This document shows positions 31,094 to 38,170 of a stretch of 38,170 nt of DNA, one piece after another. Source of the DNA: Methylobacterium isbiliense (GTDB lineage: Bacteria; Pseudomonadota; Alphaproteobacteria; Rhizobiales; Beijerinckiaceae); NCBI RefSeq assembly GCF_022179325.1, contig NZ_BPQQ01000072.1, positions 1 to 38,170 on the forward strand. Direction: 5' to 3'. The position numbers and the translations under genes were made by a program. Numbering within the stretch: the stretch's first letter is position 1; each line of letters begins with the position of its first letter. The notes below the pieces were generated by a model. It did no database searches and was not told the origin of the DNA. It saw nothing but the letters and a program-made list of their open reading frames with translations.

Positions 31094-31474
31094 ATGCGGT
31101 CCCTGGTGGTGGCGGCCATCGTATGCCTGTCGGGAGCGGCCTTCGGAGCCGAGGCCGTTCCGTCGCTCGAAGCGGGGTCGTCCTACTTCGAGGCGCGGAT
31201 CAGCCTGGCGCTGCTGGGCTGGGAGCCGCAGCGCGTCGCGTCCGCCGGCCGGGTCTGCTCCGGCGGGGGCGTCAAGTCCTGCGAGCTGTACGAGGAGATG
31301 CTCGGCTGCTCCGGTCTGGAGCAGCATCGCTGCCAAGCCATCTGGCGCAAAAACAATTCGGAGTTCTACATCGACACGGTCGGCACCGATCCGGTTTTCA
31401 TCAGGATGAATACCATAAAATATATCAGAAATAGTGACGGTTCGGCCTCTTCGCTGAAATCGGAACAGAAATAG
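31094..31474 (+). CDS. small exported protein of atypical composition
   Basis: The 126-residue product has a signal peptide (RSLVVAAIVCLSGAAFG, cleavage near residue 20). The mature region has four cysteines (RVCSGGGVKSC, LGCSG, HRCQAIW), suggesting two periplasmic disulfides. No family is recognised. The last third of the gene is AT-rich with codons rare in the neighbours (ATA AAA TAT ATC AGA AAT AGT in FIRMNTIKYIRNS), unlike its 5' half. This points to recent acquisition or relaxed selection. The start at 31094 has GGAG 6 nt upstream. The gene is convergent with polA across a 109-nt gap with no clear terminator. Confidence 0.65.
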   Translation: MRSLVVAAIVCLSGAAFGAEAVPSLEAGSSYFEARISLALLGWEPQRVASAGRVCSGGGVKSCELYEEMLGCSGLEQHRCQAIWRKNNSEFYIDTVGTDPVFIRMNTIKYIRNSDGSASSLKSEQK

Positions 31475-31583
31475 GCGCGCGATCCAGGTCCCGCGCACGG
31501 CCTTCACCCCGGCCGGGTCGGGCTGCTGGCCGCGCGAGGGGGGAGGCCGGAAGGCGGCATCGGGACCGGCCCGGCCCCGCGGC

Positions 31584-34500
31584 TCAATGCGCCTCCTGCC
31601 AGTTCGCCGCCGCCTTCGCCTCGACGGCGAGCGGCACGCGCAGGCGCACGGCGGGGTGGGGGGCCTCCTCCATCACCCGGGTGATGACCGGCAGCGCGCG
31701 CTCCACCTCGGCGTCGGGCGCCTCGAACACGAGTTCGTCGTGCACCTGCAGCAGCATGCGGGTGGTGAGGCCGGCCTCGGCCAGCGCCCCGTCCATGCGC
31801 ACCATGGCGCGGCGGATGATGTCGGCGGCGGTGCCCTGGATCGGCGCGTTGATCGCCTGCCGCTCGACGGAGGCGCGCTCCTGCGGGTTGTTGGAGCGGA
31901 TCTGCGGGTAGTGGCAGACGCGCCCGAACAGGGTCGTGACGTAGCCCTTGTCCCGGCAGGCCTTCTTGGTGTCGTCGATATAGGCGCGGATGCCGGGGAA
32001 GCGCTCGAAGTACTGCTTGATGAAGGCGGAGGCCTCGCCCTGCGGGATGCCGAGCCGGTCAGCGAGGCCGAAGGCCGAGATGCCGTAGATGATGCCGAAA
32101 TTGATGGTCTTGGCCCGCCGCCGCAGGTCGGGGGTCATCTGGTCGAGGGGCACGCCGAACATCGCGGAGGCCGTCGCCGCGTGGATGTCGATGCCCTCCT
32201 CGAAGGCTTGGCGCAGCTGCGGGATGTCGGCGATGTGCGCGAGCAGCCGCAGCTCGATCTGGCTGTAATCGGCCGAGATCAGCTTGTGGCCCGCATCCGC
32301 CACGAAGGCCTGCCGGATGCGCCGGCCCTCCTCGGTGCGGATCGGGATGTTCTGCAGGTTCGGGTCGGAGGAGGAGAGCCGCCCGGTCGTGGTGGCGGCG
32401 AGCGCGAACGAGGTGTGGACGCGGTCGGTCCCGCGGTCGGCATGCTCCTGGAGCGTGTCCGTGTAGGTGGATTTCAGCTTCGAGAGCTGACGCCATTCCA
32501 GGATCTTTCGCGGCAGCTCGTGGCCCTGGCCGGCGAGTTCCTCCAGGAGCGTCGCCGGCGTGGCCCATTGCCCCGAGGGCGTCTTCTTGGCGCCGGGCAA
32601 TCCCATCTTGCCGAACAGGATGTCGCCGATCTGCTTCGGGGAGGAGACCGAGAAGCTCTCGCCGGCCATCTCCTGGATCTCGGCCTCCAGCCGCGCGAGC
32701 GACTGCGCGAAATCGCCCGAGAGCCGGCTCAGCATGCCGCGGTCGACCTTGATGCCCTCGCGCTCCATGCGGGCGAGCACCGGCACGAGCGGCCGCTCCA
32801 GGGTCTCGTAGACGCTGGCCCGGCGCTCGGCGGCGAGCCGCGGCTTCATCAGCCGCCACAGGCGCAAGGTGACGTCCGCGTCCTCCGCCGCGTAGGCCGT
32901 GGCCTTGTCGAGGGCGACGCGGTCGAACGTCACCTTGGCCCGGCCGGTGCCGGCCACGTCCGAGAAGGTGATCGGCTGGTGGCCGAGATGGCGGCGCGCC
33001 AGCTCGTCCATGCCGTGCGAGCCCTTGCCGGCATCGAGCACGTAGGAGATCAGCATCGTGTCGTCGAAGGGCGTCACCTCGACGCCGTGGCGGGCGAGCA
33101 CCAGCCAGTCGTACTTCAGGTTCTGCCCGACCTTGAGCACGGCGGGGTCTTCGAGGAGCGGCTTCAGACGCGCCTTCACGGCCTCCCAGGGGAGCTGGTT
33201 CGGCAGCAGGCCCTCGCCGAACAGGTCCTCGCCGCCGCGATGCGCAAGCGGGATGTAGGCGGCCCGCCCCGGCGCGGTGGCGAGCGAGACGCCGACGAGA
33301 TCGGCCGCATGCGCATCGAGCGCCGTGGTCTCGGTGTCGACCGCGACCACGCCCGCCTCCGCGGCCTCGGCGATCCAGGCCTCCAGCCGCTCCAGCGTCG
33401 TGACGGTCTCGTAGGATTGCGTGTCGAAGGGCTTCACGGCCTCCGCGGCGCGGGCCGCCACGAGGCCGCCGGGGGTCGCCTCCGCGGGCGGGCGGGGCTT
33501 CGGAGGGGCGTCCGGCAGGCCGAGGTCGGCGAAGGGATCGGCCTCTGCGGCGGGCGGGCTCGTCGCCTCGTCGCCGAAGAACGGCGTGGCGTCGCTGCCG
33601 CCCTTGTCGTTGGCGTAGGCGGGCGCCCCGCCCGGCAGCAGCGCGGGATCGGGCCTGACCGCCTCCGGATCGACGTGGAGAAGGGCCGCGATCCGCCGCG
33701 TCAGGGTGTTGAACTCCATCGCCTTGAGGAAGCCGACCAGGCGCTCCGGGTCGGGCTTGCGCAGGCGCAGGGCGTCGAGGGGCACCGGCACCGGCACCGC
33801 CGTGTCGAGCTCGACCAGCCGGCGCGAGAGGCGCGCCTGCTCGATGTTGGCGATCAGCGTCTCGCGGCGCTTGGGCTGCTTGATCTCGCCGGCCCGCTCC
33901 AGCAGGGCCTCCAGGCTGCCGAACTCCTTGATGAGCGCCGCGGCGGTCTTCAGGCCGATGCCCGGCACGCCCGGCACGTTGTCGGAGGTGTCGCCGATCA
34001 GCGCCAGCGCATCGCCGATCTGGCCGGGATTCAGGCCCTCCCAGCGCTCGACGATGGCGGCCGCGTCGAGGTTGCGCTCGGGACGGTAGCCGGGCTTGCC
34101 CTTCTGGCCCGATTCGAAGTCGTAGAACCGCACGAGGTCGCCGACGAGCTGCATCAGGTCCTTGTCGGAGGACACGATGATGACGCCCGCGCCCCGCGCC
34201 TCCGCCTGGCGCGCATAGGTGGCGATGAGGTCGTCGGCCTCGTAGCGCTCCAGCTCGATCGGTTCGAGCCCGAAGGCCCGCACCGCGTCGCGCATCAGCG
34301 GCATCTGCCGCTTGAGGTCGTCGGGTGCGTCCGGCCGGTGGCCCTTGTAGTCCGGAAAGATCTCCTTGCGGAACGACCCCTCCGACTTGTCGAACACGAT
34401 GGCGAGATGGGTGGGCTGGATCCCGGCCGCGCCGTCCTGCACGAACTGGGCGATCTTGGCGCAGAAGAGCCGCACGGCGCCGGTCGGCAGCCCGTCCGAG

Positions 34501-34673
34501 GGGCGGAAGTTGTAGCGCTCCGGCTGGTTGATCGACTGGAAGTAGGCCCGGAAGATGAAGGACGAGCCGTCGACGAGCAGCACCTGATCGCCGGGGCCGA
34601 CGGGCTTGGCCTCGGGGCCGGGCTCCGCGCTGGGAGAGGCCGCGCTGGAGACCGCATTCGATACCGCACTCAT
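31584..34673 (-). CDS. polA: DNA polymerase I
   Basis: PolA fills gaps and removes RNA primers. The 1029-residue protein is complete. The 5' nuclease domain spans about 30-330 (VLLVDGSSFIFRAYF, DVGDTSDNVPGVPGIG-like helix-hairpin-helix). The 3'-5' exonuclease domain keeps the acidic motifs VDTETTALD and SYVLDAGKGSHGMDELA. The polymerase domain has NIPIRTEEGRRIRQAF, motif A ADYSQIELR (near residue 800), motif B region KTINFGIIYG and motif C VHDELVFE (near 976-983). The start at 34673 follows a weak ribosome binding site. In-frame codons upstream are translation of a minisatellite and were excluded. An Ala/Pro-rich insert of about 100 residues separates the 5' nuclease and exonuclease domains. 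Confidence 0.97.
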   Translation of the reverse strand: MSAVSNAVSSAASPSAEPGPEAKPVGPGDQVLLVDGSSFIFRAYFQSINQPERYNFRPSDGLPTGAVRLFCAKIAQFVQDGAAGIQPTHLAIVFDKSEGSFRKEIFPDYKGHRPDAPDDLKRQMPLMRDAVRAFGLEPIELERYEADDLIATYARQAEARGAGVIIVSSDKDLMQLVGDLVRFYDFESGQKGKPGYRPERNLDAAAIVERWEGLNPGQIGDALALIGDTSDNVPGVPGIGLKTAAALIKEFGSLEALLERAGEIKQPKRRETLIANIEQARLSRRLVELDTAVPVPVPLDALRLRKPDPERLVGFLKAMEFNTLTRRIAALLHVDPEAVRPDPALLPGGAPAYANDKGGSDATPFFGDEATSPPAAEADPFADLGLPDAPPKPRPPAEATPGGLVAARAAEAVKPFDTQSYETVTTLERLEAWIAEAAEAGVVAVDTETTALDAHAADLVGVSLATAPGRAAYIPLAHRGGEDLFGEGLLPNQLPWEAVKARLKPLLEDPAVLKVGQNLKYDWLVLARHGVEVTPFDDTMLISYVLDAGKGSHGMDELARRHLGHQPITFSDVAGTGRAKVTFDRVALDKATAYAAEDADVTLRLWRLMKPRLAAERRASVYETLERPLVPVLARMEREGIKVDRGMLSRLSGDFAQSLARLEAEIQEMAGESFSVSSPKQIGDILFGKMGLPGAKKTPSGQWATPATLLEELAGQGHELPRKILEWRQLSKLKSTYTDTLQEHADRGTDRVHTSFALAATTTGRLSSSDPNLQNIPIRTEEGRRIRQAFVADAGHKLISADYSQIELRLLAHIADIPQLRQAFEEGIDIHAATASAMFGVPLDQMTPDLRRRAKTINFGIIYGISAFGLADRLGIPQGEASAFIKQYFERFPGIRAYIDDTKKACRDKGYVTTLFGRVCHYPQIRSNNPQERASVERQAINAPIQGTAADIIRRAMVRMDGALAEAGLTTRMLLQVHDELVFEAPDAEVERALPVITRVMEEAPHPAVRLRVPLAVEAKAAANWQEAH

Positions 34674-34999
34674 GGAAAAGCACTCGCGGGACAGCCGGAC
34701 CGGGGACCCGTTCTTAATCCGCCCCGGCGCGCCCGGCCACTGCGCAGGCCTATACCCTTGGTCGCGGCGCCCTTGGGCCGCGGCGCCCTTGGGCCGCGGC
34801 GCCCTTGGGCCGCGGCGCCCTTGGGCCGCGGCGCCCTGTGGCCGCGGCGCCCTGTGGTCGCGGCACACCACCGGCCGGCAAAGCGCGGTCGCTCCCCCGC
34901 CGAAGCTTGACTCGGGGCGGGGTGCGGCGGCTTCGTCTCCTCAGGACGACAACCGCGACGGGCCCTCGGGCACCGTCCCCGCGCAAGGCAGGAACCGGC
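34674..34999. other. divergent gap between polA and an exported-protein gene (326 nt)
   Basis: No gene is supported. The gap is dominated by a seven-copy 16-bp minisatellite (34755-34865). The 82 nt on the polA side and 134 nt on the other side show no convincing promoter hexamers. Reading frames across the repeat give only Arg/Pro/Gly-rich low-complexity peptides. Confidence 0.6.
34755..34865. repeat. 16-bp minisatellite, seven copies
   Basis: The unit CCCTTGGGCCGCGGCG is repeated. Copy 1 is 15 bp with TTGGTCGC, copies 2-5 are identical 16-mers, copies 6 and 7 have CCCTGTGG, and copy 7 ends TCGCGGCA. Total length is 111 bp. The graded divergence at both ends and identical centre are typical of slippage expansion. 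It lies 82 nt upstream of polA, so copy number could affect polA expression. Confidence 0.9.
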
Positions 35000-35473
35000 A
35001 TGCGCCACACTCCATTCCTCGCCGCCCTCGCGCTCGCGGCCCTGAGCGGCGGCGCGCTCTCCCCCGCCGAGGCGCGCTCCGCCCGCCAGGAGATCTCCCC
35101 GGCCGAGGAGCGCGAATTCCCCTTCGACGCGGACATCCCCGGCTGCCAGGACCTGGGCGTGCTGGAGAAGGTCTCCAACCAGTTCGCCGAGAAGGAGTCC
35201 AAGTTCTGGAACTCCTCGCTCACCATCGTCAGCTACGACCGGATCGAGCGCACAGCGTGGCGCCCCTACGGCGTGGACTTCATCCCGCGCCGCTTCTGCA
35301 CGGCGGTGGCCACCACCTCGGACGGCGTGCGCCGCCGGGTCGACTACTCGGTGCGCGAGAGCACCGGCATCATCGGGGCGACCTGGGGCGTGGAGTTCTG
35401 CGTCCACGGCCTCGACCGCAACCTCGCCTACGCCTACGCCTCGGCGGATTCGTGCCGCGCCGCCCGGCCCTGA
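35000..35473 (+). CDS. conserved exported protein coupled to RNase T2
   Basis: The 157-residue product has a signal peptide (MRHTPFLAALALAALSGG, cleavage near PAEARS, about residue 24). Its mature domain of about 130 residues has four cysteines (IPGCQD, RRFCTAV, VEFCVHG, DSCRAA), probably two disulfides. Segments such as FAEKESKFWNSSLTIVSYDRI and RVDYSVRESTGIIGATWGVEF look well folded, with a beta-rich pattern. I recall similar proteins in Rhizobiales but no known function. The start at 35000 has GGCAGGAA upstream. A longer in-frame version through the minisatellite is rejected. The stop shares a base with the RNase T2 start (TGATG), so the two proteins are probably made and exported together. 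Confidence 0.75.
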   Translation: MRHTPFLAALALAALSGGALSPAEARSARQEISPAEEREFPFDADIPGCQDLGVLEKVSNQFAEKESKFWNSSLTIVSYDRIERTAWRPYGVDFIPRRFCTAVATTSDGVRRRVDYSVRESTGIIGATWGVEFCVHGLDRNLAYAYASADSCRAARP

Positions 35474-36132
35474 TGCGGGCCGCACTCCTGGCGGGCAGCC
35501 TCGCGCTCGCGGGACTCGGGCTCGCGGCGGGCGCCGCCGCGCAGGAGCGGTCGGGGACCCCGGGCGAGTTCGACTTCTACGTCCTCGCCCTGTCGTGGTC
35601 GCCGACCTACTGCGCGCTGACCGGCGAGCGGCGCGGCGACGCGCAGTGCGATCCGCGGCGCGGGCTCGGCTTCGTGGTGCACGGGCTGTGGCCGCAATAC
35701 ACGCGCGGCTATCCGACCGAATGCGGGGCCTTCCCGCGCTCCCCCTCCCGGCTCGCCCTGGAGGAGGCGGAGGGCGTGTTTCCCAGCGAGGGGCTGGCCC
35801 GGCACGAGTGGCGCAAGCACGGCACCTGCTCGGGCCGGGACCCGGCCGGCTATTTTCGGGATGCGCGCCGCGCCCGCGAGGCGGTGACGCTGCCCCCCGG
35901 CTTGGCGAAGCCCGAGGGCGACCTGCGCCTCGCGCCGATCGAGATCGCCCGGCAGTTCGTGACCAGCAATCCCGGCCTGCGCCCCGACATGATGGCCGTG
36001 ACCTGCAAGGCCGGCCGGCTGGAGGAGGTGCGGATCTGCTTCTCGAAGGATCTGCGCGGCTTCACGCCCTGCCCGGAGGTGGCGCGACAGAATTGCCGGG
36101 CCGGCGAGGTCGTGGTCGAGGCGGCCCGCTGA
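35473..36132 (+). CDS. ribonuclease T2 family protein
   Basis: RNase T2 enzymes are secreted or periplasmic endoribonucleases that cleave single-stranded RNA through 2',3'-cyclic phosphates. The 219-residue protein has a signal peptide (1-23, ending AAAQ). The first catalytic segment is HGLWPQY (His70) and the second is HEWRKHGTC (His111, Glu112, His116). All key residues are present, with several cysteines for disulfides. It should scavenge RNA in the periplasm, as E. coli RNase I does. Translation is coupled to the upstream exported protein by a TGATG overlap, which also fixes the start. Confidence 0.93.
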   Translation: MRAALLAGSLALAGLGLAAGAAAQERSGTPGEFDFYVLALSWSPTYCALTGERRGDAQCDPRRGLGFVVHGLWPQYTRGYPTECGAFPRSPSRLALEEAEGVFPSEGLARHEWRKHGTCSGRDPAGYFRDARRAREAVTLPPGLAKPEGDLRLAPIEIARQFVTSNPGLRPDMMAVTCKAGRLEEVRICFSKDLRGFTPCPEVARQNCRAGEVVVEAAR

Positions 36133-36184
36133 GCGCCGGCGGATCCCGGAACACCGCCCGCACGCCGCGACTTGGTCCCCGCGC

Positions 36185-36203
36185 GCCGGCCGCCGCGGCC
36201 GGC
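36185..36203 (+). terminator. hairpin after the RNase T2 gene
   Basis: GCCGGCCG (36185-36192) and CGGCCGGC (36196-36203) form an 8-bp stem with a 3-nt loop, about 50 nt after the RNase stop and 26 nt before the next gene. There is no T run. A role in termination is possible only. Confidence 0.3.
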
Positions 36204-36229
36204 CCGCACCGACCAGGGAGGCGCGTACC

Positions 36230-36802
36230 ATGCCGACAGACCCCGACAGGACCGGCCCCGCCGAACCCGGCGGCGGCGTCTCGCCCGAGACCCGCGCCGC
36301 CGGTGCGGCGCGCTCCTCGCCCCTCACGCCCGAGGAGCAGCGCGAGCTCGACCGGCGCCTCGCGCGTCCCACGGGCGAGCGCCCGGATGCCGGACGCGCC
36401 CCGGACCCGGACGACGCGGGCGGCCCCTTCGCGGAGGCCGACGACGTGCGGGCCGCCTTCGGCACCGCGGGCGCTCCGCAGGAGGGCGGCCAAGCGGGCG
36501 GACAGGCGGGCTATGGCGGCATGGGCGGGGACGGGACCGCGCATGCGGGCACCGCGACCCCGCCGGCCGGCCGCGAGGCCGCACCCGTGCGGATGGATGA
36601 CGGCGCGCCGTCCGAGCGGGGCAACCCGGACGAGCTGGCGGGCCGCGACGAGACCCGCCGCAATCCGGCGCAGCGCGACGACCAGGGGCCGGGCGGCCAC
36701 ACCGTCTTCTCGAATGCCGCCCGCGACGGCCGCGAGGCCGGCCGGTCCCGCGATCCGCTTTCCCCTTCCGCCGACCGGGCGGGCGCCAAGGACACCCGCT
36801 GA
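36230..36802 (+). CDS. probable disordered hydrophilic protein
   Basis: The 190-residue product is rich in Gly, Ala, Pro, Asp and Arg, with no hydrophobic core, signal or membrane segment. It is probably intrinsically disordered. Only LTPEEQRELDRRLARP (about 32-47) looks helical. A Gly-rich stretch with GGQAGGQAGYGGMGG lies near residues 86-100, and the end is RSRDPLSPSADRAGAKDTR. No family is recognised. A stress-protective hydrophilin-like role would be speculation. GGGAGG about 8 nt before 36230 supports the start. Codon use matches the neighbours. It lies 27 nt before the permease gene and may be cotranscribed with it. Confidence 0.6.
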   Translation: MPTDPDRTGPAEPGGGVSPETRAAGAARSSPLTPEEQRELDRRLARPTGERPDAGRAPDPDDAGGPFAEADDVRAAFGTAGAPQEGGQAGGQAGYGGMGGDGTAHAGTATPPAGREAAPVRMDDGAPSERGNPDELAGRDETRRNPAQRDDQGPGGHTVFSNAARDGREAGRSRDPLSPSADRAGAKDTR

Positions 36803-36829
36803 GGCGGCTTTGAGCGCCCGCCTCCCGCG

Positions 36830-37564
36830 ATGAGCGCCGACGCCGCGTCCATGGCGGCGCTCCTCGCGGCCGCCCTCCTCGGCGGGCTGGTGCGCGGCTT
36901 CACCGGCTTCGGCTTCGCGATGGTGTTCGTGCCGCTCGCGGCGAGCGTGGTCGGGCCGACCGCCGCGGTCGGCCTGATCTGGATCGTGGATGCGCCCTTC
37001 GCGCTCTGGCTCGGCCTTCTCTCGGCCCGCCACGCGGCGTGGCGCGAGGTGGTGCCGCTGCTGGTCGGCGCGGCCGTCAGCCTGCCTTTGGGCGTCTTGC
37101 TCCTCACCCGCCTCGATCCGGTGCTGGTGCGCTGGCTCGCGGCGGGCGCCATCCTGGCGGCGCTCGCAGCGCTCGCCACCGGCTGGCGCTACCGGACCGC
37201 ACCCTCGGTCCCGCTCTCGGTGACGGTCGGGGCCGCCTCGGGGCTCGCGAGCGGGTTCGCGGGGCTGGGCGGCCTGCCGCTCGCGGTGTTCTGGCTCGCC
37301 AGCCAAACCGCCGAGGCCGCACAGGTGCGCCACAACCTGATGGCCTATTTCGGGCTCTCGACCCTGCTCTCGGGGATCGCCTTCCTGGGTGGGGGCGTGC
37401 TGACGGTCGAGCGGGTCTGGCTCTCACTCCCGCTGCTGCTCCCCTACGGCCTCGGCCTCCTGGCCGGCGCCCGCCTGTTTCACCGCGCCTCGGACCTGCT
37501 CTTCCGGCGCATCGCCTACGCGGTGATCCTGGCGGCGGTCTGCCTCGCGCTGCCGCTGCGGTGA
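36830..37564 (+). CDS. TauE/SafE-family (sulfite/organosulfur) permease
   Basis: The 244-residue protein has about eight hydrophobic helices in two similar halves. The family motif LGGLVRGFTGFGFAMVFVP lies in the first helix pair and ASGLASGFAGLGGLPLAVF in the second half, the expected repeated glycine motif. TauE/SafE proteins export sulfite, sulfoacetate or related anions, and substrates vary. The start at 36830 follows CCTCCCGCG, a weak site. Coupling to the upstream gene, or an alternative start at ATG 36851, cannot be excluded. A strong hairpin lies 66 nt after the stop. No sulfur-metabolism gene is nearby to narrow the substrate. Confidence 0.88.
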   Translation: MSADAASMAALLAAALLGGLVRGFTGFGFAMVFVPLAASVVGPTAAVGLIWIVDAPFALWLGLLSARHAAWREVVPLLVGAAVSLPLGVLLLTRLDPVLVRWLAAGAILAALAALATGWRYRTAPSVPLSVTVGAASGLASGFAGLGGLPLAVFWLASQTAEAAQVRHNLMAYFGLSTLLSGIAFLGGGVLTVERVWLSLPLLLPYGLGLLAGARLFHRASDLLFRRIAYAVILAAVCLALPLR

Positions 37565-37630
37565 GATCCCGGCCAAGACCGCGCCATCGCCTGCGACGGG
37601 CCTGCCGGTCGCATCGGCCCCGAAACGAGA

Positions 37631-37662
37631 GGAGGGCCGGATCGCTGTCGCGCCGGCCCTCC
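37631..37662. terminator. bidirectional hairpin between the permease and DUF2735 genes
   Basis: GGAGGGCCGG (37631-37640) pairs perfectly with CCGGCCCTCC (37653-37662) around a 12-nt loop, in the gap between two convergent genes. T runs are weak on both sides, but position and stem length favour a shared terminator. Confidence 0.6.
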
Positions 37663-37709
37663 ATCCTGGCAGTCGCTGCCAATGGCGTCATCGAGCCCGC
37701 CTGCGGGCC

Positions 37710-37907
37710 TCACGGCTTGCGCGCCCGTTCGGCATCCTGGATCGCCGCATCGTGGTACCAGCTGCTGCCATACACGATCGGGGGCATCCGGGGGGCCGTC
37801 TGGTCCGCCGCGGCGCGGCCTCCGGCCGCGTGAACCGGAAGGCCCGCCCGGCCTCCCGTGGGGAACTGATAGATCTTGGCCGATTGCGGCCTGGAACCCG
37901 TGGCCAT
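37710..37907 (-). CDS. DUF2735 protein
   Basis: The 65-residue protein has the two DUF2735 signatures: an N-terminal SAKIYQFPTGGR segment (residues 9-20) and a C-terminal GSSWYHDAAIQDAERARKP. DUF2735 is a short Rhizobiales protein of unknown function. It has no signal or membrane segment. The start at 37907 has AGGAG 9 nt upstream. A longer in-frame form to 38021 would add 38 residues that do not match the family. The DNA just upstream is the most AT-rich in the window and should hold its promoter. Confidence 0.82.
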   Translation of the reverse strand: MATGSRPQSAKIYQFPTGGRAGLPVHAAGGRAAADQTAPRMPPIVYGSSWYHDAAIQDAERARKP

Positions 37908-38170
37908 CGAACATGTCTCCTTGTGCGGCGTACCTTCGCACGCTGGTCGCCGTTGTATATAACGTGCGTTGCGTATCCGTTGCACGGGATGCCGCGAATA
38001 AAAACACGTGTTGCTCAACATTAAAGCAGTTTTGTCTCTGCTCTTTCTGGCGGCATCTTGCAGGTGCGAAGTACAATGCTGTGCTGCCGGATGACGCGTT
38101 CGGCGTCACGCCTCTCCCGCGTGCAGTTTGCCCTAAGCTTGAGCGTTCTGCCTACAGCATGTGCATGCCG
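37908..38170. other. AT-rich region upstream of DUF2735
   Basis: No gene is supported in this 263-nt end region. It contains TATATA on the minus strand near 37955, the perfect 10-bp palindrome AACACGTGTT (38003-38012) and a hairpin TGACGC-GTTCG-GCGTCA (38092-38108). On the plus strand TACAAT (38072-38077) lacks a good -35 partner. The regulatory region of DUF2735, and perhaps of a gene beyond the window, probably lies here. Confidence 0.4.

Noticed and set aside
31587-34910. 1107-codon open frame antisense to polA
   Set aside because: Composition is that of an antisense shadow (Arg/Leu/Gly/His-rich), and polA on the other strand is complete with all motifs.
1-38170. CRISPR array, insertion sequence, prophage, toxin-antitoxin pair or restriction system
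   Set aside because: No regularly spaced repeats with spacers, no transposase or integrase, and no complete defence gene was seen. The PIN remnant is too short to count.

Overview
The window is high-GC DNA with no tRNA, rRNA, insertion sequence, prophage or CRISPR array visible. Gene order, GC-rich codon use, a general-stress (EcfG-type) promoter, DUF2735 and DUF2865 proteins and a serine-glyoxylate aminotransferase all point to an alphaproteobacterium of the Hyphomicrobiales (Rhizobiales), most likely a Methylobacterium-like member. The genus is an inference from remembered family patterns, not from a database search.

Region 1 (1-10553, all +) is the downstream end of the division and cell wall cluster: murB, ddl, ftsQ, ftsA, ftsZ, then lpxC, bamD and recN. 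ddl and ftsQ overlap. A hairpin terminator lies between ftsZ and lpxC, which has its own candidate promoter. Together these genes make peptidoglycan precursors, assemble the divisome, begin lipid A synthesis, insert outer-membrane proteins and repair DNA breaks.

Region 2 (10770-17232) holds a 66-residue unknown protein, a membrane-anchored LysM protein (-), a LOG-type phosphoribohydrolase (+), cysS (-) with a PIN-domain remnant coupled to its stop codon, and three exported proteins (a small unknown, CreA, DUF2865).

Region 3 (17417-23822) holds a two-domain glyoxalase/dioxygenase divergent from a glycoside hydrolase/PIG-L deacetylase pair, with four repeated half-sites between them. Next come a metallothionein facing an isolated ureE, a glycine-zipper lipoprotein behind an EcfG promoter, a DjlA-like cochaperone, a peptidoglycan amidase and a coupled chain of two tiny membrane proteins, one interrupted by an in-frame TAG.

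Region 4 (24077-30848) holds serine-glyoxylate aminotransferase, a TerC-family membrane protein, a TIGR03862 flavoprotein, a divergent PaiB-like/MocR-like pair with paired inverted repeats between them, and two coupled small unknown genes.

Region 5 (31094-38170) holds a small exported protein of atypical composition, polA (-), a seven-copy 16-bp minisatellite upstream of polA, an exported unknown protein coupled to RNase T2, a disordered protein, a TauE/SafE permease and a DUF2735 protein (-).

The most unusual signals are the apparently circularly permuted glycoside hydrolase, the TAG-interrupted coupling chain after the amidase, the RNase T2 partner gene, the four-half-site operator, the EcfG promoter, the rare-codon island inside ddl and the minisatellite by polA. 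None of these is proven to be a new system.
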